DNA of 64,000 nt. It comes from Bugula neritina. Its lineage: Eukaryota > Bryozoa > Gymnolaemata > Cheilostomatida > Bugulidae. The stretch is from NCBI GenBank assembly GCA_964035545.1, contig OZ037766.1, positions 7,387,722-7,451,721 of the forward strand, written 5' to 3'. The translations under genes were made by a program, and so were the position numbers. A model generated the notes under the pieces. The model was given only the letters and a program-made list of their open reading frames with translations. It was not told where the DNA came from and made no database searches. Positions 56,675 to 64,000 of this stretch are shown piece after piece (position 1 is the stretch's first letter; the number at the start of each line of letters is the position of its first letter).

Positions 56675-59600
56675 GGTGCATTGTTGTACAACAAGGGGCA
56701 GACAATCTTCTGCAGATTATCTAATAGTGAAATAATAAACAGAAAGTTAAAATCTAAAGAATTAATCTGGAAATGCCTTTGAGAAAAATTATTTTCAGGC
56801 ATATCTAAAAGATGAAAATAACGCATTAAAGTTGAATGCAAATAGAAAATTTCTTTGTAGCATTCATTAGTTGAAAGGAAGTGATGAACATAATCTCAAA
56901 CTAAACTACAGACAAATTCAACTCCAAAAAAGATTTTTCAAAAAAGTGCTACAATAAAAATCCGTACACATGTCTTAGAGTGTTTAAACTATGAAGTATT
57001 AAAGAAAATTTAGTAAGGAGATAAAAGCTCTATAGCCTTAAACTAGGAAATTGCGATAGAAACAGCTAGAGAGTTGTTTTTGTCTTTTCGGCATTTTAAT
57101 ATTTTGATCAGGCTTCACCATAGTCTGAACTTATTTGCCTCATGTAAATATAGATTGCAGCTAAGCCACATGTAGGTAATGATGGTAGCTACAATTAGCT
57201 AGACTAACTGTCACTATACACCGATACCACAACTTATGTAACTTAGCTTTATGCAAAATAGGCTGGAAAATAAAGCACAGCATATCATTGAAAATTATTA
57301 GACGGCCTCATTTGAAAATTCAAGTGAGTCACTGTTCTCAAATTTGCTGTTTAAAAACCAAAAAATTGCCATTTTTAAACATTCAGACAGTCGTGGTAAC
57401 ATCGATTGATGTAAAATTGTTCTCTAGAACATATACAGTGAAAAATTGATTTATTGGAAACAGGTGTTCAAAACTTGAACACATCAGGTCATGACCATTG
57501 CTTCCTTTACAGTGACAAATTTAATTCCTCGTTTCAGGGACGTTTATTCAAAATATAGTTGAGAAATATTCAGAGCAAGGTATATAATTTTTGTGTTAGG
57601 TATTAATTTCTACAAGCGAGAAGTCTTTTTACTCAAATACGAAAGTTTAAATAGCTTTAATTGGCCAATTTTTGATAATTTTGCTGGTAATGGGTTTGAA
57701 TGCCTTTTACACCAAATAGACCAGCAGCATGGTTAAAGTTGAAATCCAGCTTGCTAGATTATGCTGAAAGGTTTTCCTATTGATTGCACGTCCCCTTCTT
57801 CGAAGCTAGTTTTTCAATGGGTGCATTGGGAGTAAAAGTTATTTGATGCTTTTTGTTTAATGTGCGAATGTAGCAGTATAGCCTGCCATAAGTGTCCAGA
57901 CAAGCATGGTGGTGATGGTGACAAGTTTTTTAAAATTATTTTTCTAATACATGAAACTCAAACTAATTAATATTATAAAATTATAATTTTCAGAGGAAAT
58001 TGCAAAAAATTTGCTTGGCATAAGTACGATTCACACTTTCCCATTATAATTAGATATGCAAATTTGTAATTTTGATGCAATTAAATCTATTCTAATGACA
58101 AATAATGACAGTTAAAATGCTGAGAGATCACTTTCAATCTAATAGAAGCAATCAATCAAGCTAAATTAGATATTAACCAGTGCAAATTATTTTCACTACT
58201 AAATCCCCACAATGTTGAATGAAAACTGATATATTTACAAGCTTAGTACATCTCAGTTTACCATTAGACCTTGTCAGTGGGAGAATGACTATTACCTTTG
58301 ATAAATGACAGGATGCTGATTTTTACTTCACTGTGAAGGCACCAAGAGAAATTTTAAGCTACAATTTATGAAAACTCATTTATTCGTTCAGAGCAGCTGT
58401 CCACTATAATGTGGTATTTATTGTTTTAATTGCCTTTAATAATCAATGACCTTCAATATAATAGCTATATAGTATTTCTACTTGTATATTTTCTCAAGTA
58501 AATTAAGATAAGGTGCTTTATGAGTCTTAAATCAAGATAATTATGTTGATACGAAATGGTTCAAACTTTTACTACATCAATTACTCTATGACTTTGCCAG
58601 CAAGAAGTAATACTTATTGGTATTTTGTATACAAAACGACGCAAGTAGTATTATCTTTTCACTGAAATCAAGCGTCAATTACTAGCTGACAGTTATAAGC
58701 AAGTGATTCCAAACTAAAAATATTCAACATTGGGAACTCTCAATAACATTTTCTAATTATAGGCCTTGACAACCGCATAAGAAGAATGGTACGCAGGTGT
58801 GTGCAGAGTAGACAGACAGACTGGGTGTATGGATGCCGATCACAATACTCCTTTAGCTGCCAAATGGCAGAAACTGTGCTAAGAGTACATAAATTTTCAA
58901 TATTATGACAATGGAGATTCTGGCCAGACAGGTGAATAACTAGAAATAGCCACTTGAAAAGGGAACTTTTGGCCCAGGAGGATTTTAGTAATGCAATTGA
59001 ATAACTAGAAATAGCTGTTGGAAAGGAAAACCTGGTTAGGAATAATATAAGGACTGTAACATCTCCGAAATAGTATTACCTCCACTTGACTAGCATGTTT
59101 TAGTTTAGTATACAGAAGATATGATAGTCTACTGCACCTAGCAGTGTATTCTTCAGGAACAAGGTAGCTCTGGATGGGGTGCCAAGCCCTGGCTATCCAA
59201 TAACTATCCTATTGTAAACAGCACCATGGCTATGTTTAATTTTCCCCAGACAAGTTGACTTGTATGTGAACTTGTATAAGCAAGAAGCTAATTACTAATT
59301 AGATTAGTCGAACTAGAACCTTTTGTCATGTGGGTAGTCAATCAATGACATCATCGCACATTAAGATATTTTGAGAAACAAATTTACCATAAAATGCTAT
59401 AAATTACAGCAAAATATGATTAATAAGAATTTGTGTTTATGCATAATATATTGCTTCGGTTTAAGTACTGTTTTTAAACGCATGCATTGAAACCGAAAAG
59501 ATGCGAATTAGCACCGAACCTTATCCAAAAATCAGGTTAAAATTTTGGCTATCTAGGATATGATTGACAGACATTTGACAATGGATAGTAAATCAAGATT

Positions 59601-62600
59601 ACGATTTCTTCACAGTAAAATCACCAAATGTATGTCAATTGTTTTAAGTGAATTTACCAGGTATTCAAACTTATCATTGGAATGAGAGCTATAATATGAG
59701 ACAATAATAACATCCTAAAATATACTAATATATGTGCATTCTACCAACAAATTAACTTTATCAACATGGGTTGAATAGCAGAGTATAATTGACACCTTTG
59801 ACATTCACTTCCATGTATTTTCCATCATTTCATAATATTTTTAGAAACCATCTCCCAAACGGATACTCTAGAATGCATTAGTAAAAAGTAGGTCTATATA
59901 AAACCGTCATGTTTTAATGTATTAAGTTGGTGTGATACAAACCTGAATAAACAAATCATCAGTTGACAGTTTTCTCCCTTTCAGAGTTATGCTACCATGG
60001 TCCTATCACGAATCTTACAAATATCCTCGCATGAGTGAAACTAACACAGGTGTCATAATAATTATTAATACAAGCAGTTCTATTTTAAAATCTTCACCGG
60101 CGGAAAAAATATTTCAGCAAGTGAAAGCAATCAAATGCAAGTAAATCAAGTTGTTTTGATTTTTAAGGCGCTTGTATATTATATATTCTGATATAAATTC
60201 ACAGGCATTAAAGAGTATAATACAGGAATTCAGAAGGTGAAACAGCTCTAAGTAAAACAAACTCATACAATGTATACCAGAGTCCAGAATGTTCAACAGA
60301 ACAATGATTTTAGCTAATCTTGTAGGAAGCTAATGAGATTTAGACTTAGTTACAGCCTACCACCTGGACGCTATGTAAGCTAGCAAGAGATAAGTAGCAA
60401 CTGTAAACAAAGCAATAAAATTAGGAAAAAAATTGATATTACATGTACACTAGGGTTAAATAATATGCTTGCGTAGCATAAAATATTTAACTAATTTGTT
60501 TTTCTCTCATTTGTAAAGTGGTTATTAAGTTTACTAGTTCAATATGTTGCAAGTATTGATTGAGCTTTGCCGTTACTTTGTTGGTAAACTTATGGCCAGC
60601 AGCTACTGGCAGATTGCTAATTCAATATACTAAATGCACTTAGAATTATATAGAACAAGTTTCAACTAAAAATGTATTAACTGTGAAAATCCGGAAGTGG
60701 GCACCAGTGTTTGCTCCGTCAGGGATCCATTTCCTCCAAGTGCATTCAGTGACGCTGCCAAGTGTCATGTTAAAGATGGAGGAATGGCAGTTTCAAAGAA
60801 AGCAATGACTAATGTGACTTGACGCTAGAATGGATCAACACTTATTGGATTAGCTTAATTTCCTACTTATTTATACTCATGTATAAGGATAGACTAGGCA
60901 AGTTATTTCATTCTAATGTATCTAAACTAATGCAACTAGCTTCTAGTAACTTTTACATGTTTAAATAACTAACAAAGCAATATTAAGACTTGGTCTTATC
61001 GTCATTTGATTTACACTCAAAATTTTCTCTTTAAAAGTTGTAGTTGCACATCAAATACACAAGCATTTATAGGTGCACAGCATGTTAATATTATTGAATA
61101 TACTTTATTAAATACCAGATTATATACTGGGGAAACATTTGCTATATTCAGCAGTTCCTTTCAATAAGTAAAGAGCAAAAAGTACAGGAAGTCTAGATAC
61201 TTTCACTAATAAAAAAAAACCTCGATAACTGATATATCAGCACTGTCCAGATGTTCGGCAAAACATACTTATTAGCGTTAAATCTGAATACGAAGTATTA
61301 TTTATATAAGACTGTTTATATTACAGGTTTGCATCTTGTTCAGGTGTAATTACATTTCACTTTTAAATTGATGAGGCATATTCCATCTTACCACAACCTT
61401 ACCTTAGTTTATGCATAATGAGAGATTAAAAAAAGTCAGATATTTCTCAGTAATGGCTACATCCTGCATGATGTAATGGACAATACAGTAGTCACTAACT
61501 GCTCAGCAAAAGTAATAAATATGCATTCCCTCGTTATCTACTCAAGATGATTTGCAAAAAGTGGTTAATTACCTTTAAATCATCAATTCTTTCCAAGTTT
61601 TAAACTAAAGATCTTATATATTTATTTATGGAAAACTAAATTACATATATTTATGGGAAATTAATGACTTGTTGTATTTAAATGGCCACTGGTAATAATC
61701 CTAATTGACCAACACCACTTTGGGAAATTATACTACTTAATCAGTCCTAATTACATCTAATCAGCCATTCTAGGTACCTGGCAAATTACTGCAACTTACT
61801 TTTAAAACTGTATAGCACTGTAAACATAAGCGTGGTTATAAAATGTACAAAGCAAAATTGGAGTAATTTTAATTTATTCACTTACTGAAACACAATTTTA
61901 ATGGATTAAAGAAAACCAGCTTCAAATTATTTACTTGAAAGGTATTAATTAATTTAAATAATTGTAAATTATCTATAATCATAGTAGAACTGTGATTTCC
62001 ATGTTACATACAATGTGACACTGGTGCTCTCACAGTTGTTGAGTAGTATCTGTATTAATAGCAGTCATTTTGGATGTTTAATTTTGACTATTGAGTGTTT
62101 GCCTCATACTCTATATGCAGAAAAGTGCTTTTACTTCTACACTCTAAAGATTTCAGCTAAAGTGTGTCATCATACCCATTAAAGAAAAATAATGACTAAT
62201 GTTGAGATTTTCTGACCAGCTTTGAAATGTATATCAATATAGTTGCAGAAGAGTGGTGACTGCCTATTTCCTTCTTAACTCAAACAGGTAGCCAAACACC
62301 CCTGTAGTGAAATTAGTGGGAGTTTGCTCAGCTATCTGAGAACCCTTAAAGAAAAGCTTTCTACAGCCCAGTGAGTGCTAACTAAAAAACCTCTGGCACT
62401 TGATACTAGCTGGAGCTAGTGAACTAGTTAAAATTTGTAGAAAGCAAATATAAGTAAGTCATTTAGATTGTTCATATTGTTTCTTTCTGTGGAATACACT
62501 TGTTTATATTTTTCATATTGTTTATTTAAGTTTATGCTGAGATTATATAAATTTTGAATTGCAATTGTAGTCTTGACAATGTCAATCAGTGTCAAATGGT

Positions 62601-64000
62601 GTCAAACAGTTTCAACAAGCATAAAGTTAGAGTAATAATATAATAAAGGACACCCGTGAGGATTTATTGCTTAAATCACAGCCTAGTTCACTACAACTCC
62701 TATCTAATAAATTTATACAATCATTATTTAGAAAGTTGGAGTTACGTCACTTGATATTCAAGGTATCAAAGGTACTTTCAGTGTCCAGTTTTCGTGCACT
62801 AAATAAATCTAGGATACACAACTTTGAACCTGGATTAATACTTTTTTCTGCTACTTGAATCCTTTATCAATGAATACCCAGTTGCATGAGCTGGCACCTA
62901 GTGAGATGTCCTGAAATTAAAAGACTCTCATTATTAAAAGACCGACTACTTGTGGTGGGATAGATCTGTAAAAAAAGTAAACAATAAATTAGTGCGGCAA
63001 AATGCAGTGACAACAATGTATTTTTACGGTCAAAACGTACAGTCGTCTGCAAGTCCTGTCTGTATGCGAGTTCATTTTTACAACAAATTAGCATATAATT
63101 ACATGGCAATTACTTAAAAGGAACTGCATAATCTCTTAATGATAAAGGACTCAGCTATGAGAACTTTTCACACGCTGCAAACAGACAATGTAAGAACAAA
63201 AAATCGTGAACCGCAGTTGTTGATAGAAAGTTATTTGTTCCGGAACCTTCTAGATTTCACACTACATGAGTCAATGCTTCCTTGGGTAATGAGAGAGGTC
63301 ATCCAGATGGCACAAACTGGCATTTAAATATATTATAATTATTCTTGAACTATATAATAACAGTGGGCACAGGATTCTGTCTAGGCCATGGAAAGTTCAG
63401 CCATTATCACTTTTATGGTGTTTGCTAGTTAAACACAGATCACTAAAAGTTAAAGGTAGCACTATCAATCACCTGTCCATAAGTTGACCATATCATCCCA
63501 AATAGGTAACGGTAATAGCCTTCTGCCCTTTCCTAAATACATCACATCGCATCGAGAATGTAATATTACACCACCTTTTCGATTGTACTCAATGCCAAAC
63601 TTCTAAATCTGCAATCTTCTAATTGATAATGATCACATTACTTTGATAAATTGTAAGCTAAATTTATAAATGCACTTGACAAAATGAAAAACAAATGACT
63701 AATAAAAGAACAGATTGAAAACTTGATTTTTTGATTCTTTGCTCAACAAACCAAAATAGTGACGTGTTGTCAATAATAGCTTTAGCACCCTAGACATTTA
63801 TTACTTGGATATAAATGATAACCGTAGTATACAATTGATCAGAACTGAGTGATTTAGCAATGCTGAAAATTAATACCAAACCCATAGGATTATTCTATGC
63901 CTCAAACTTACTTAATAGTTTTTACTGGCTTCTATTATACCTTAAGTTGCACACAATAGCGTGTGACATATCTAGGGTAGTATAATATCTCTATTAGTAA
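56675..64000. other. gene-poor right end of the window
   Basis: No supported gene. A direct repeat of tgaataactagaaatagc occurs near 58931 and 59001. The patch 58756-58910 is open as GLDNRIRRMVRRCVQSRQ on the plus strand, and 60675-60822 is open through RDPFPPSAFSDAAKCHVKDG; neither has convincing splice support or a known domain. Confidence 0.4.

Overview
This window looks like nuclear DNA of an invertebrate animal. It is AT-rich (about one third G+C by eye). The recognisable genes are split by ordinary GT-AG introns, and the rest is mostly non-coding sequence with microsatellites and several classes of transposon. The mitochondrial aminomethyltransferase and Sec61-gamma genes are typical animal versions. 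A mollusc or other marine invertebrate would fit, but I cannot place the phylum from sequence alone. REGION 1 (1-3755): a two-exon gene for a small secreted, cysteine-rich protein resembling cystine-knot factors (168-1165), then non-coding DNA with one orphan signal-peptide-like exon (2274-2329). REGION 2 (3756-13036): a 9.28-kb Ty3/Gypsy-type LTR retroelement on the minus strand, inserted in an ATTAGT-type microsatellite and flanked by a 4-bp GTAT duplication. It is an unusual composite. Two nearly identical 306-bp LTRs (3 differences) form the ends. Inside are, in element order, a tRNA-Leu primer site, a ~0.9-kb segment without gag or pol, a polypurine tract, a different 927-bp LTR with its own promoter signals and repeats, a second tRNA-Leu primer site, intact gag, intact pol, a third ORF with zinc-finger-like cysteines, and a final polypurine tract. 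Gag and pol are joined by a textbook -1 frameshift signal (GTTAAAC, 5-nt spacer, 8-bp GC-only stem). The third ORF sits behind a well-formed candidate intron. REGION 3 (13037-14450): the continuing microsatellite and a GCA/GTA-type repeat. REGION 4 (14808-20359): a complete nine-exon aminomethyltransferase gene (glycine cleavage T-protein), all phases consistent, predicting 396 residues. Its introns carry a tRNA-derived SINE, a cluster of three TGACCTTGA motifs and a hAT-like terminus. REGION 5 (21354-21672, minus): a two-exon SEC61G gene, tail to tail with AMT. REGION 6 (22000-64000): long gene-poor DNA. It holds dispersed hexamer microsatellites, a possible decayed gene (23727-25003), a foldback element (27586-27799), a TTAA-flanked MITE (28287-29058), a small two-exon gene for an unrecognised 76-residue acidic protein (40267-40895, minus), a 13-unit 34/37-bp minisatellite (53424-53886), a second copy of the SINE (near 54370-54515) and a few isolated candidate exons. 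I recognise nothing in most of the remaining sequence; it may be intron of genes whose main exons lie outside the window.
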